From assembly GCF_001412595.2 (NCBI RefSeq), contig NZ_CP012640.2:3348001-3412000 (forward strand): a stretch of DNA of 64,000 nt, in the 5' to 3' direction. Of the stretch, positions 11,319 through 20,929 are shown in pieces. Numbering within the stretch: position 1 is the stretch's first letter; each line of letters opens with the position of its first letter. This stretch comes from Massilia sp. WG5. Lineage in GTDB: Bacteria; Pseudomonadota; Gammaproteobacteria; Burkholderiales; Burkholderiaceae_D. The notes below the pieces were generated by a model. That model was not told where the DNA came from. It made no database searches and saw only the letters and a list, made by a program, of their open reading frames with translations. The position numbers and the translations under genes were made by a program.

Positions 11319-12230
11319 ATGAATACTCTGCCAAAACACGTCAAGATCGTCGAAGTCGGCCCGCGCGACGGGCTGCAGAACGAGAAGGAGAATGTCTCCG
11401 CCGCCGTGAAAATCGAGCTGGTCGACCGCCTGTCGCGCGCCGGCTTCGCGAATATCGAGGCGGCGTCCTTCGTTTCGCCGAAATGGGTGCCGCAGATGGC
11501 GACCAGTACCGAGGTCATGGCCGGCATCACGCGCCGTCCGGGCGCGATCTATTCGGCGCTGACGCCGAACATGCAGGGTTTCGAGGCGGCGCTGGCGGCG
11601 AAGGCCGATGAAGTCGTGATCTTCGGCTCGGCCTCGGAAGCCTTCTCGCAGAAGAACATCAACTGCTCGATCGCCGAATCGATCGCACGCTTCGAGACGG
11701 TGGCGAAGGCGGCCAAGCAGCACGGCCTGCGCCTGCGCGGCAGCATCAGCTGCTCCTTCGGCTGCCCTTACCAGGGTGAGGTGCCGCTCGAGGCCGTGGC
11801 CGACGTGGTGGCGCGCATGCGCGACCTGGGCTGCGACGAGATCGACATCGCCGACACGATCGGCGTGTCGACCCCGAAAAAAACCCAGGCGGTGATGGAG
11901 ACCGCGGCGCGCGCCTTCCGGCTGGACGGCATCTCCGGCCACTTCCACGATACCTACGGCCAGGCGCTGGCGAACATCTACGCCAGCCTGGAAACGGGCG
12001 TGGCGATCTTCCACTCGTCGGTGTCGGGCCTGGGCGGCTGCCCGTATGCGAAGGGTGCGACCGGCAACGTCGCCACCGAAGACGTGCTGTACATGATGAA
12101 CGGCCTGGGCATCGACACCGGCATCGACCTCGACCAGGTGGTGGAGGCAGGCCACTTCATTTCGCAGCATCTGGGCCGCAAGGGCGTGAGCCGGGCCGGC
12201 AATGCCTTGCTGGCGAAACGCGCAGGCTGA
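11319..12230 (+). CDS. liuE: Hydroxymethylglutaryl-CoA lyase
   Basis: A 303-residue TIM-barrel lyase that cleaves HMG-CoA to acetoacetate and acetyl-CoA, the last step of leucine breakdown. Seen: VEVGPRDGLQNE at the N terminus, the metal-binding SGHFHDTYGQA segment and the active-site cysteine loop GLGGCPYAKGATGNVATED. The ATG at 11319 follows the ghrA stop almost directly and gives the standard N terminus; an upstream TTG would add eight residues. It closes the liu/bio gene run. Confidence 0.92.
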   Translation: MNTLPKHVKIVEVGPRDGLQNEKENVSAAVKIELVDRLSRAGFANIEAASFVSPKWVPQMATSTEVMAGITRRPGAIYSALTPNMQGFEAALAAKADEVVIFGSASEAFSQKNINCSIAESIARFETVAKAAKQHGLRLRGSISCSFGCPYQGEVPLEAVADVVARMRDLGCDEIDIADTIGVSTPKKTQAVMETAARAFRLDGISGHFHDTYGQALANIYASLETGVAIFHSSVSGLGGCPYAKGATGNVATEDVLYMMNGLGIDTGIDLDQVVEAGHFISQHLGRKGVSRAGNALLAKRAG

Positions 12231-12235
12231 TTGGC

Positions 12236-12265
12236 GTGGTGGTGGGCACGGGTGCCCGCCCTACG
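12236..12265. repeat. Short GTGGGCAC/GTGCCCGCC palindromic repeat
   Basis: Directly after liuE, GGTGGGCAC and GGTGCCCGCC form a hairpin followed by CTACG. The unit resembles the paired palindrome at 20841-20900, which shares the GTGGGC and CCCTAC ends. It is probably a second REP-type family. Confidence 0.5.
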
Positions 12266-12292
12266 TACACGCAATGCTACGGCGCGGAAATG

Positions 12293-12324
12293 AAAAAGGC
12301 CGACGATTACTCGTCGGCCTTTTC
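12293..12324. terminator. Bidirectional terminator between liuE and tRNA-Pro
   Basis: A nine-pair stem, GGCCGACGA/TCGTCGGCC with a TTAC loop, is flanked by AAAAA on the left and TTTT on the right. It can end liuE transcription on the plus strand and the tRNA transcript on the minus strand. Confidence 0.85.
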
Positions 12325-12331
12325 GTTATAC

Positions 12332-12408
<77 letters not shown>

Positions 12409-12417
12409 AAGACAGCC

Positions 12418-12447
12418 ATCATAACGTGCCGCGCCGGTTCCGGTCAA
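12418..12447 (-). promoter_or_regulatory. Sigma70-type promoter of tRNA-Pro
   Basis: On the minus strand, TTGACC (12447-12442) and TATGAT (12423-12418) are 18 bases apart, and the mature tRNA begins about nine bases after the -10 box. The following GGCTGTC is GC-containing, as expected for a stable-RNA promoter. Confidence 0.75.
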
Positions 12448-12520
12448 GGAAAGCGCCAGTAATGCTGTGCGAAAGTGCGCGCGTGAGGCTTTCCGGCACA
12501 AAAATCGATGGGAGTCCGCC

Positions 12521-13153
12521 ATGACCGCCATGATCGACCATGTCCCGAACCCGGGCGCCGCCGTCCTTCCCGACCGCAAGCAGATGACGCGCGTGACGGC
12601 GGGCATTGCCATTTCGCTGGCCGTGCACGCGCTGTTGTTATCCAGCTATCGCCGGCCGCAGGCGCCCGCCTTGCCCCCGCGCGCCAGCGAGCCGCTCACC
12701 GTGCGCCTGCGGGCGGCGCCGGCGCCTCCACCCGTGGTCGAACCCGCAAAGCCGGCCTTGCGGCCGAAGGCGGAACCTCAGCCGGCGCCGCGCGCGCACG
12801 CGCCGCGCCGCATCATCGCCGTGCCGCCGAAAACCGCGCCGGCCGCCGAGGACAGGCTCAAGGTCGAACCGCAGCCCGCCGCGCCGCCCGCGGAGGCAGC
12901 GCCGGCCGCGGCCCCGCACTTCGACCTGGACGCCGCCCGCAGCGTCGCACGCCAGGTGGCGAACGAGCCGGATCCGGCCAAGGCGGGAACGGCGCTGGAA
13001 CGCCTGCCCCCGCCGCCTTTGCAGACCGAGAGCAAACTGGAACGGGGAATCAAGGCGGCCAAGCGGCCGCTTTGCAAGGATGGGGTGCCGGGCGGGCTGC
13101 TGGCGCCGATTTTCCTGGCGATGGATAAGAAGGATGGGGGGTGCAAGTGGTAG
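12521..13153 (+). CDS. Membrane-anchored Pro/Ala-rich protein, TonB-like N terminus
   Basis: A 210-residue protein with one transmembrane segment at about residues 28-45 (GIAISLAVHALLLSS), then a long proline/alanine-rich stretch with alternating basic and acidic residues, ending in a small conserved-looking tail with two cysteines (PLCKDGVPGG and GGCKW). The N-terminal anchor and Pro-rich spacer resemble TonB or energy-transducer proteins, but no TonB C-terminal domain is visible. The start at 12521 follows a weak GGGAG; a start at 12467 adds 18 residues. Function unknown. It is convergent with rsmI, four bases apart. Confidence 0.65.
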   Translation: MTAMIDHVPNPGAAVLPDRKQMTRVTAGIAISLAVHALLLSSYRRPQAPALPPRASEPLTVRLRAAPAPPPVVEPAKPALRPKAEPQPAPRAHAPRRIIAVPPKTAPAAEDRLKVEPQPAAPPAEAAPAAAPHFDLDAARSVARQVANEPDPAKAGTALERLPPPPLQTESKLERGIKAAKRPLCKDGVPGGLLAPIFLAMDKKDGGCKW

Positions 13154-13157
13154 GCCG

Positions 13158-14066
13158 TCAGGCCTCGCCCTTGATCTGCAAGGCCCGCTCATACAGCGCA
13201 TTCTTCTTGCGCCCCGTGATCTGCGCCGTCAGGTTCGCCGCCTGCTTCACCGAACACTCCGCCAGTAAAATCTGCAGGATCCGCTCCGCTTCCGCATCGC
13301 CTTCGTCGCCGGCTTGCGGCGCGCCTTCGACCAGGACCACGAATTCGCCGCGCTCGCGGTGCTGGTCGGCCTTGACCCAGGCCAGCGCCTCGCTCAACGC
13401 GCAGCGGTGGATTTCTTCGAACATCTTGGTCAGCTCGCGCGCGAACACGACCTGGCGGGTCGGCTCGAACACGCTGGCCAGGGCTTCCACGCAGTCGATG
13501 ATGCGGTGCGGGGCCTCGTAGATCACGAGGGTCGAGGCGACCGTCTTGAGCTGGGCCAGCTCGGTTTCGCGCTGTTTCGATTTGGCCGGCAAAAAGCCGA
13601 CGAAATGGAAGCGGTCGTTTACCAGGCCGCTGGCCGACAGCGCCGTGACCGCCGCCGAGGCGCCGGGCACCGGCACCACGTTCAAGCCGGCCTTGCGCAC
13701 CGCATCGACGATGCGGGCGCCGGGGTCGGACACGGCCGGCGTGCCGGCGTCCGAGACCAGCGCCACGCGCTCGCCCGCGTGCAGGCGCTGCACCAGCTTC
13801 TCGGCCGCCTCGCGCTCGTTGTGCTGGTGGGCCGCCACCATCTGCTTGTTCAGGCCGAAGCGCGTCAGCAGCGCGCCGGTCTTGCGCGTGTCCTCGCAGG
13901 CGACGACGTCGGCGATCATCAGGACGTGCAGGGCGCGCAGGGTAATATCGGTGACATTGCCGATCGGTGTGGCCACCACATACAGCGTTGCGGTAGGATA
14001 GGACTGCTGGGCTGCCTCGCCCAGGACGGGCAAGTTGGCGATCTGGCTGGACTGGGTGGAAGTCAT
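13158..14066 (-). CDS. rsmI: 16S rRNA (cytidine-1402 2'-O)-methyltransferase
   Basis: A 302-residue SAM-dependent methyltransferase of the tetrapyrrole-methylase fold that modifies C1402 in the ribosomal decoding centre. Seen: LYVVATPIGNVTDITLRAL near residue 27, the VACEDTRKTGALL block, LVSDAGTPAVSDPG and the VPGASAAVTAL loop. The gene is divergent from the lpoA homologue, with only 11 bp between start codons. The same neighbourhood (rsmI, lpoA, yraN, diaA, dolP) is known from Escherichia coli. Confidence 0.93.
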   Translation of the reverse strand: MTSTQSSQIANLPVLGEAAQQSYPTATLYVVATPIGNVTDITLRALHVLMIADVVACEDTRKTGALLTRFGLNKQMVAAHQHNEREAAEKLVQRLHAGERVALVSDAGTPAVSDPGARIVDAVRKAGLNVVPVPGASAAVTALSASGLVNDRFHFVGFLPAKSKQRETELAQLKTVASTLVIYEAPHRIIDCVEALASVFEPTRQVVFARELTKMFEEIHRCALSEALAWVKADQHRERGEFVVLVEGAPQAGDEGDAEAERILQILLAECSVKQAANLTAQITGRKKNALYERALQIKGEA

Positions 14067-14077
14067 GTGGGGATCGA

Positions 14078-15367
14078 ATGCTGATTAAAAATCTCAAAGC
14101 GCTATGCGCGGGCCTGGGTGTCGTGCTGCTGGCCGGCTGCAGTACGGTAAGCCTCGACGAGCCGCAGGGATTGTGCGCGCCCGGGGGCGCAAACACAAGT
14201 CCCCGCTCGGGCGACTACGCCTGTCCGGAGCCGGCGCCGGCGCCCCGCTACGTGCCGCCGGCGCGCGACCCGGCGCCCGAATCCGCTCCCGAACCTGCGC
14301 CCTTCCAGACCCGGCCGATCCAGCTGCCGGGCCAGGCCGCGGACCAGCCGCGCCCCGGCGCCGGCGCCGGAAACGCCGGCGCGGTGCGCCTCGCCCTGCT
14401 GCTGCCGATGAATTCCTCCTCGCTGGGCGGCGCCGCCGATGCCGTGCGCGCCGGCTTCATGGCCAGCGTCGAACGCGACGGCGCCGGTGTCGACGTCGAA
14501 CTCGTCCCCACCAGCGACAGCACCGACGATGCGCTCGCGTCCTATTCCCGGGCCGCCGCGTCCCACGACGTGGTGGTCGGCCCGCTGGCCCGCCCTGCCG
14601 TCAGCGCGCTGGTGGCGAGCGGCGCACTGGGCCGCCCGACCGTTGCCCTGAACCATCCCGACCCGCGCGGTAATTTGCCGCGTGGCATGGTCGTGGCCGG
14701 CCTCTCGATCGAAGACGAAGCGCGCCAGGCCGCCGACTGGGCGGCGCGCGAGCATCCGCACGGCCGGGTGCTGATCCTCACCAGCAATGCCGCCTGGGCC
14801 CAGCGCGCGGCGGCCGCCTTCGAAGCACGCTGGAACGAACTCGGCCATACTGGCCAGCGCTTCGCCCTGCCCTCGTCCGGGGGGCGGGTCGATCCCGCCG
14901 CCATGGGCGAACTGAAGATGCGGCTCGACGTCGATCCGCCCGAGCTGCTGTTCGGCGCCCTCGACGTGGTCGAGCTGCGCCAGGTGCGCGCCCAGACCGG
15001 CACCGCCATCCCCTGCTACGTCGGCAGCGCCGGCAACCCGGGCCGCACGCCCGGCATGGGCCTGCCGGAACTGGACGGCCTGCGCGTGGTCGACCTGCCC
15101 TGGGTGGTGCGGCCGGACAATCGCGCGGTGATGATGTATCCGCGTCCGCTCGAGACCGAACAGTCGCTCACCATGACCCGCCTGTACGCGCTCGGCATCG
15201 ACGCCTTCCTGGTCGCGCGCGAACTGGCCCTGCGTCCGGGCAGCGCCTTCGTCATCGATGGCGTCACCGGCCACCTCGAAGTCGGCCGCGACGGCGTCCT
15301 GCGCCGCCGCGAAGCCATGGCGGTCTACCGCGACGGCAACTTCGAACCCGTCGACGCGAGTCCCTGA
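14078..15367 (+). CDS. lpoA: Penicillin-binding protein activator LpoA-like lipoprotein (short form)
   Basis: A 429-residue protein with a lipoprotein signal (VVLLAGC, Cys about 22), a proline-rich linker to about residue 90 and then a periplasmic-binding-protein-like domain from LALLLPMNSSSLGGAADAVRAGF onward. It corresponds to the C-terminal half of Escherichia coli LpoA, which activates PBP1A from the outer membrane; the N-terminal helical repeat domain is absent. The assignment rests on this domain and the conserved gene order. Its own penicillin-binding partner is an inference. Confidence 0.8.
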   Translation: MLIKNLKALCAGLGVVLLAGCSTVSLDEPQGLCAPGGANTSPRSGDYACPEPAPAPRYVPPARDPAPESAPEPAPFQTRPIQLPGQAADQPRPGAGAGNAGAVRLALLLPMNSSSLGGAADAVRAGFMASVERDGAGVDVELVPTSDSTDDALASYSRAAASHDVVVGPLARPAVSALVASGALGRPTVALNHPDPRGNLPRGMVVAGLSIEDEARQAADWAAREHPHGRVLILTSNAAWAQRAAAAFEARWNELGHTGQRFALPSSGGRVDPAAMGELKMRLDVDPPELLFGALDVVELRQVRAQTGTAIPCYVGSAGNPGRTPGMGLPELDGLRVVDLPWVVRPDNRAVMMYPRPLETEQSLTMTRLYALGIDAFLVARELALRPGSAFVIDGVTGHLEVGRDGVLRRREAMAVYRDGNFEPVDASP

Positions 15368-15368
15368 G

Positions 15369-15731
15369 ATGTGGCCGGCCCGCCTGTCGCAGAAGCAGGA
15401 ACAGGGTCGGAAAGGGGAAGAATCAGCGCAGGCGTATCTTCAACGCCACGGTTTGGTGCTGATCGAAGCAAACTTCCGGTGTAAATTGGGCGAGATCGAT
15501 CTCGTCATGCGCGAAGGCGAAACCCTGGTCTTCATCGAAGTGCGCCAGCGCGCCGACCGTTCCCGCGGCGGCGCCGCCGCCAGCATCACCCCGGCGAAGA
15601 TCCGCCGCATCCTGCGCGCCGCCCAGGTCTACCTGCAGCGTTTCCAGCGCCTGCCGCCCTGCCGCATCGATGTCGTCGCGATCGACGGCGGCCAGCTCGA
15701 GTGGATACGGAACGCCATCGAGTCCTACTGA
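15369..15731 (+). CDS. yraN: YraN family (UPF0102) putative endonuclease
   Basis: A 120-residue protein with the UPF0102 layout: G-x-x-GEE near residue 14, NFRCKLGEIDLVMREGETLVFIEVR near residue 36 and a C-terminal RIDVVAI block. The GEID...EV arrangement resembles Holliday-junction resolvase/restriction-endonuclease-like active sites, but no activity is firmly established. The ATG lies one base after the lpoA stop, so the two genes are co-transcribed. Confidence 0.88.
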   Translation: MWPARLSQKQEQGRKGEESAQAYLQRHGLVLIEANFRCKLGEIDLVMREGETLVFIEVRQRADRSRGGAAASITPAKIRRILRAAQVYLQRFQRLPPCRIDVVAIDGGQLEWIRNAIESY

Positions 15732-15754
15732 AGTGTAAGCATTTTTTACCCCAC

Positions 15755-17010
<1,256 letters not shown>

Positions 17011-17020
17011 GCATCATTCC

Positions 17021-17127
17021 GAGCGTCTAACAAGACTTCAGGGCAAGGCGCATGGTCGAAGACAGTACGCCAGTACGCCAGTACGGCGAGACAATGCAAC
17101 GCCGCCATGGAGTCTTGTGAGGCGCTC
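17021..17127. repeat. 107-bp MITE-like palindromic element (long form)
   Basis: The ends GAGCGTCTAACAAGACTTC (17021-17039) and GGAGTCTTGTGAGGCGCTC (17109-17127) are imperfect inverted repeats. The interior contains GGCAAGGCGC, a short tandem CAGTACGC duplication and CAACGCCGCCATGG. A shortened relative with the same ends lies at 55533-55592. No coding capacity is visible. Confidence 0.75.
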
Positions 17128-17204
17128 GGCGCCGGGACTCTTCGGCAAGGAAAGGGTGGCAGGCCTATAATGAACTGTCGCCCGATCACGGATGAGATGA
17201 CCCC

Positions 17205-17726
17205 ATGACCGCTTCCACCTCCCACCGCTCCTGGATCAAGCCGGCCGCCATCGGCGCCGCCGTGCTTGCGATCGCCGGCATCGGCTTCGCCACGCTCAGC
17301 CAGCAGCCGAGCGCGCCCGACGTCACCTTCATCAGCATCGACGGCAAGAAGATCAGCTCGCAGGACTTGCGCGGCAAGGTCGTGATGGTCAATTTCTGGG
17401 CCACGTCCTGCGCCACCTGCGTGAAGGAAATGCCGCAGATGGTCGAGACCTACAACAAGTTCCGCCAGCAGGGCCTGGAATTCGTTGCCGTCGCGATGAG
17501 CTACGATCCGCCGAACTATGTGCTGAACTACGCCGAGACCCGCAAGCTGCCGTTCAAGGTCGCGCTCGATTCGGGCGGCGACCTGGCCAAGCAGTTCGGC
17601 GACGTGGCCATGACCCCGACCACCTTCGTGATCGGCAAGGACGGCAAGATCCTCAAGCGCTACCTGGGCGAGCCGGATTTCGCCTCCCTGCACGCCTTGC
17701 TGCAGAAGTCGCTGAGCGCAAGCTGA
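17205..17726 (+). CDS. TlpA-like thioredoxin-fold protein
   Basis: A 173-residue membrane-anchored or exported thioredoxin-like protein with a hydrophobic segment at about residues 13-30. It has the redox motif in NFWATSCATC near residue 66 (C-A-T-C), the cis-proline region MTPTTFVIGKDGKI and the central insertion typical of TlpA/ResA. It probably reduces disulfides of periplasmic partners such as apocytochrome c. The CATC dipeptide is unusual compared with CPPC or CGPC. It stands alone on the plus strand downstream of the MITE-like element. Confidence 0.82.
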   Translation: MTASTSHRSWIKPAAIGAAVLAIAGIGFATLSQQPSAPDVTFISIDGKKISSQDLRGKVVMVNFWATSCATCVKEMPQMVETYNKFRQQGLEFVAVAMSYDPPNYVLNYAETRKLPFKVALDSGGDLAKQFGDVAMTPTTFVIGKDGKILKRYLGEPDFASLHALLQKSLSAS

Positions 17727-17823
17727 GCCGCGTTTTGACGCTCCCGCGCACACCTGAGCTCCCGCAAGTCCTGCCTGTCTGCTTGGCCCAAGCTTGACGC
17801 GTCCGCTGGCAAAGGAGATTTAC

Positions 17824-18453
17824 ATGCGCAATTTGTCCAAGTCCTCCCTCCTGCTCCCGCTCCTGCTGGCGGGCTGCACGAGCGCCGACCCGGGACTGCG
17901 CGACACCGTCATCCTGCATTACCAGCACGTCGCGAACGTGCACCGGATCGACTTCAGGACGCCGGTGCCGCTGCGGCGCGACGATGCCATCCATTTCGTG
18001 CAGCCGCTCGAATCGCGCGGCTTCTGGGCCGTGTTCGTGCTGTGCAGCGTGGACGTCACCAATCCCGCCGTGCCGGCCTTCTATTACGACGTCGACCGTT
18101 TCCGCGTGCAGTTCGGCGGCCGGCGCTTCGGCCCGCTGCGCCCCTACACGCTGCGGCTCGACGACACGATCGACCTGAACACGCGTACCGACACCGGCGC
18201 CATCGTCGACGCCATCGCGGCGGAGATCCACGAAGGCCCGCCCAGCCAGGTGTTCCGCCACGGCTTCTACCCGAATCTCGACTACCGCTTCGCGATCTAC
18301 GTGTCGCAGGACCTGTCCGATTACGCGGGCGAGGAATTGCCCTTGTCCTACGTGGGCGGCCACACCCGGGTGCTGGGCAATGGCACGCCGCCGTCCGACA
18401 TCCCGGTGGCGGGCGCGAACGGCACCGGGATCACGGCGCGCTGCCGGCCTTGA
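17824..18453 (+). CDS. Putative lipoprotein of unknown function
   Basis: A 209-residue protein with a lipobox (LLLAGC, Cys about residue 18), so it is probably an outer-membrane or periplasmic lipoprotein. The mature part is rich in aromatic and charged residues (FYYDVDRFRVQFGGRRFGP), which suggests a beta-rich fold. The family is not recognised. The start at 17824 is supported by AAAGGAG eight bases upstream. The 98-bp gap before it shows no clear promoter. Confidence 0.65.
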   Translation: MRNLSKSSLLLPLLLAGCTSADPGLRDTVILHYQHVANVHRIDFRTPVPLRRDDAIHFVQPLESRGFWAVFVLCSVDVTNPAVPAFYYDVDRFRVQFGGRRFGPLRPYTLRLDDTIDLNTRTDTGAIVDAIAAEIHEGPPSQVFRHGFYPNLDYRFAIYVSQDLSDYAGEELPLSYVGGHTRVLGNGTPPSDIPVAGANGTGITARCRP

Positions 18454-18489
18454 GGTAAGCTGTCTCCATCGACACCTGGAGGAGACGAG

Positions 18490-18693
18490 ATGAGCGCAGC
18501 AGACAACATCCTGACGGTCGAGCAGGCCTACCGGGCCATGCTGGTCTTTCTCGAACGCGAGGTCGAGCTGACCGAATCCAGCGACCTGGCCGACCTGGTC
18601 AGCGAATACAAGCTCGGGGCGGACGGGCACAGCCGGGATCCGGCGATCTGGGAAGAGTGGCTGGAGGCGGTGGCGAAGGCCAGGACGGCTTGA
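18490..18693 (+). CDS. Small acidic protein of unknown function (67 aa)
   Basis: A short, acidic, helix-favouring protein with a glutamate-rich centre and a tryptophan pair (WEEWLEAV). GGAGGAGACGAG lies directly before the ATG, which makes expression credible. No known domain is recognised. It lies 36 bp after the lipoprotein gene and may share its transcript. Confidence 0.6.
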   Translation: MSAADNILTVEQAYRAMLVFLEREVELTESSDLADLVSEYKLGADGHSRDPAIWEEWLEAVAKARTA

Positions 18694-18718
18694 TTTTCGC
18701 TGCCCCCGCGCTTCACTC

Positions 18719-18745
18719 CGTCGTCCCCGCGCAGGCGGGACGACG
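18719..18745. repeat. REP-like palindrome (single unit)
   Basis: CGTCGTCCCCGC and GGCGGGACGACG form an imperfect hairpin of the same family as those at 8231-8308 and 42989-43016. It lies in the short gap between converging genes and may end transcription from both sides. Confidence 0.7.
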
Positions 18746-18753
18746 CTTGCAAA

Positions 18754-20742
18754 CTACCACCGCCCTTTTTCTTTCTTCGACTGCCGCTTGCGCGCCGCCG
18801 CATTCTGCTGCTGCAGCAAGGAATCGACCCGTTCGGACGCCTCGCGCGCCAGTTGCTGGGCCAGCTCGATGCTGGGGAAGAAATCCGGCATCCGGTAACC
18901 CAGCCAGGCATAGGCCGAGTACATGCGGCAGGTGTCCTCGACTTCCTGCAGGTTTTGCCAGAACAGCGACTGCGGATGCGGCTCCAGCTTGCTGATCCGT
19001 CTTTTCGCCAATGACTGCGCCCAGTGGCTCCAGGCGCTTTCCAGCGTCGGCACCCTGGTCGAGATCGGCACCAGCGACATCGTGAACTTCTCGGCCACGC
19101 TCAGGTCGAGGGTATCGAGCCACTCGGCGCGCTCGTTCTGCTCCTCCGTGATGCGCGGATAGAAAAAACCGTCCGGCACGTCGATGTTGTGCACGAAGCG
19201 GCGCAGCAGCTTCACCAGGGAGGTCTCGCCGGTCACCGAGGCGATCCGGTGTAATTGTTCGAGCGAAGGCGCGACCGCGAAACCGCTGGCCGGCACCGGC
19301 GGGATCTTTTCCTTCATCAGCGCGCGCATGATGTCGTGGGTATCGTCGTCGTAGCCGGCGACAAAGCCCTCCTCGTGCACCCCGTAGCGCCCTGCCCGTC
19401 CGGCGATCTGCCTGGCCAGCGCGGCCGAGATCTCTTCCTCCTCGACGCCGTTGTATTTCACCGCCGTGGTCATCACGATGCGCTGGATCGGCATGTTCAG
19501 GCCCATCGCCAGGGCGTCGGTGCCGACCACGATGTCGGCCTGGCCCTCGCGGAAGCGCTCGGCCTGGGCACGCCGCACTTCCGGCGACAGGTTGCCGTAG
19601 ACGGTGGCCACCGACAGGCCGGTTTCCGTGATCATGTCGCGCCACATCAGCACGTCGCGCCGCGAAAAGGCGATCACGGCGTCGCCGCGTTTCAGGTTGC
19701 GGATCTTGCGCACGGCGCTGGGCTCCATCGACAGCGGCGCCTTTCTCTTGAGCACGTGGACTTCGAGCGGACACTCCAGCCGTTCGGCCAGCGCCTCGAT
19801 CGCGCGCCGCGCTTCCGGCGCCCCGACCAGGTAGACGACGGACGCCGGCGCACCGCACACGGCCGCGGTCCAGGCGGCGCCGCGGTCGCGGTCGGCCAGC
19901 ATCTGGATCTCGTCGATCACCGCCACCTCGACCTTCGTTTTGGTATCGAGCATCTCGACGGTGCTGGCGACGTGGGTCGCGTTCTCGGCCAGGCGCCGCT
20001 CCTCGCCCGTGACCAGGCTGACGGCCAGCGGCGCGCCGTCTTCGCGGACGACGCCTTGCAGGCGCTCGTAGTTTTCCAGCGCCAGCAGGCGCAGCGGGGC
20101 CAGGTAGACGCCGCTTTCGGCCTGGGCCAGGTGCTCCATCGCGCGGTGGGTCTTGCCGGAGTTGGTCGGCCCCAGCAGGGCGACGAAGCGGCGCGCCATC
20201 TTGCTGGCGACCTCGAAGGAGCCGGGGTACTCCGCCAGGTTGATGCTTTCCTTGGTGCGCGCGGCGTGACGCTCTTCCTGGTCGCGCTCGATGGCGTGGT
20301 CGAGGCGCTGGTGGATGCGCTCGAACACATATTCGGCCGGCTCGGCCGTTTCCAGTTCTTCCAGCACATGCAGGAACAACATGGGATCGAAGCCGGCCTC
20401 GTCGCACTGGTCGGCGATGTCGCGCACGAATTCCTCGACTTCCTGGTTCAGGTCGTCGATGGCGTCGCGGGTGGCGCGTTCCTCGATGAGTTCGCGCCGC
20501 GTGCCGAGCTCCATCTTGCGCCATTTGCTCGGCTTGGCCAGCACGCCGCGCGCCGGCACCAGGCGGTAGTCGACGTGCAGGCCGTCGACACGCACCGCGC
20601 CGGAAAAGCGCAGGAAGACGCGGCCTTCCATCTTGACCAGTTCGGCGCCGCGCTCATGCAGCTTCAGTTCGCGCTCGAGGAAGGCGTCGTCGTCCTGGGT
20701 GTCGTTGTCGTTCTCGGGATAACGGGAATGGTGTTGGCTCAT
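18754..20742 (-). CDS. Suv3-like DEAD/DEAH-type RNA helicase
   Basis: A 662-residue SF2 helicase. Motif I is GPTNSGKTHRAMEHL near residue 190, motif II is DEIQ (VAVIDEIQMLADRDRG) and motif VI is QIAGRAGRYG near residue 445. The GPTNSGKT and DEIQ forms match the Suv3 group, known from the mitochondrial RNA degradosome and found in some proteobacteria. An N-terminal region of about 180 residues, acidic at its start, precedes the helicase core. The substrate is probably RNA. No nuclease gene is next to it, so partners are unknown. Confidence 0.8.
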   Translation of the reverse strand: MSQHHSRYPENDNDTQDDDAFLERELKLHERGAELVKMEGRVFLRFSGAVRVDGLHVDYRLVPARGVLAKPSKWRKMELGTRRELIEERATRDAIDDLNQEVEEFVRDIADQCDEAGFDPMLFLHVLEELETAEPAEYVFERIHQRLDHAIERDQEERHAARTKESINLAEYPGSFEVASKMARRFVALLGPTNSGKTHRAMEHLAQAESGVYLAPLRLLALENYERLQGVVREDGAPLAVSLVTGEERRLAENATHVASTVEMLDTKTKVEVAVIDEIQMLADRDRGAAWTAAVCGAPASVVYLVGAPEARRAIEALAERLECPLEVHVLKRKAPLSMEPSAVRKIRNLKRGDAVIAFSRRDVLMWRDMITETGLSVATVYGNLSPEVRRAQAERFREGQADIVVGTDALAMGLNMPIQRIVMTTAVKYNGVEEEEISAALARQIAGRAGRYGVHEEGFVAGYDDDTHDIMRALMKEKIPPVPASGFAVAPSLEQLHRIASVTGETSLVKLLRRFVHNIDVPDGFFYPRITEEQNERAEWLDTLDLSVAEKFTMSLVPISTRVPTLESAWSHWAQSLAKRRISKLEPHPQSLFWQNLQEVEDTCRMYSAYAWLGYRMPDFFPSIELAQQLAREASERVDSLLQQQNAAARKRQSKKEKGRW

Positions 20743-20840
20743 GTTCTTGTGTGCACGGGCTGAGGTCTTGCCAATATAGCGCGACAGGCGCGCGGGCTAC
20801 GTTCGGCAAGCCACGTGCGGGATCAATCGGTAAAAAAGCG

Positions 20841-20900
20841 GTGGGCGGAGGCGCCCACCCTACGGAATTCGATCCGGTAGGGTGGGCGGCCTCCGCCCAC
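20841..20900. repeat. Paired palindrome GTGGGCGGAGGC/GCCTCCGCCCAC
   Basis: The 25-bp arm starting at 20841 is repeated in inverted form ending at 20900, with one extra base and a terminal mismatch, around a ten-base centre (AATTCGATCC). Each arm also has an inner GGGCG/CGCCC palindrome. It lies between the helicase start region and the lipA stop and may terminate lipA transcription. Confidence 0.75.
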
Positions 20901-20929
20901 CATGTGCTGCTGGTCGAGGAAAGGCTGGC

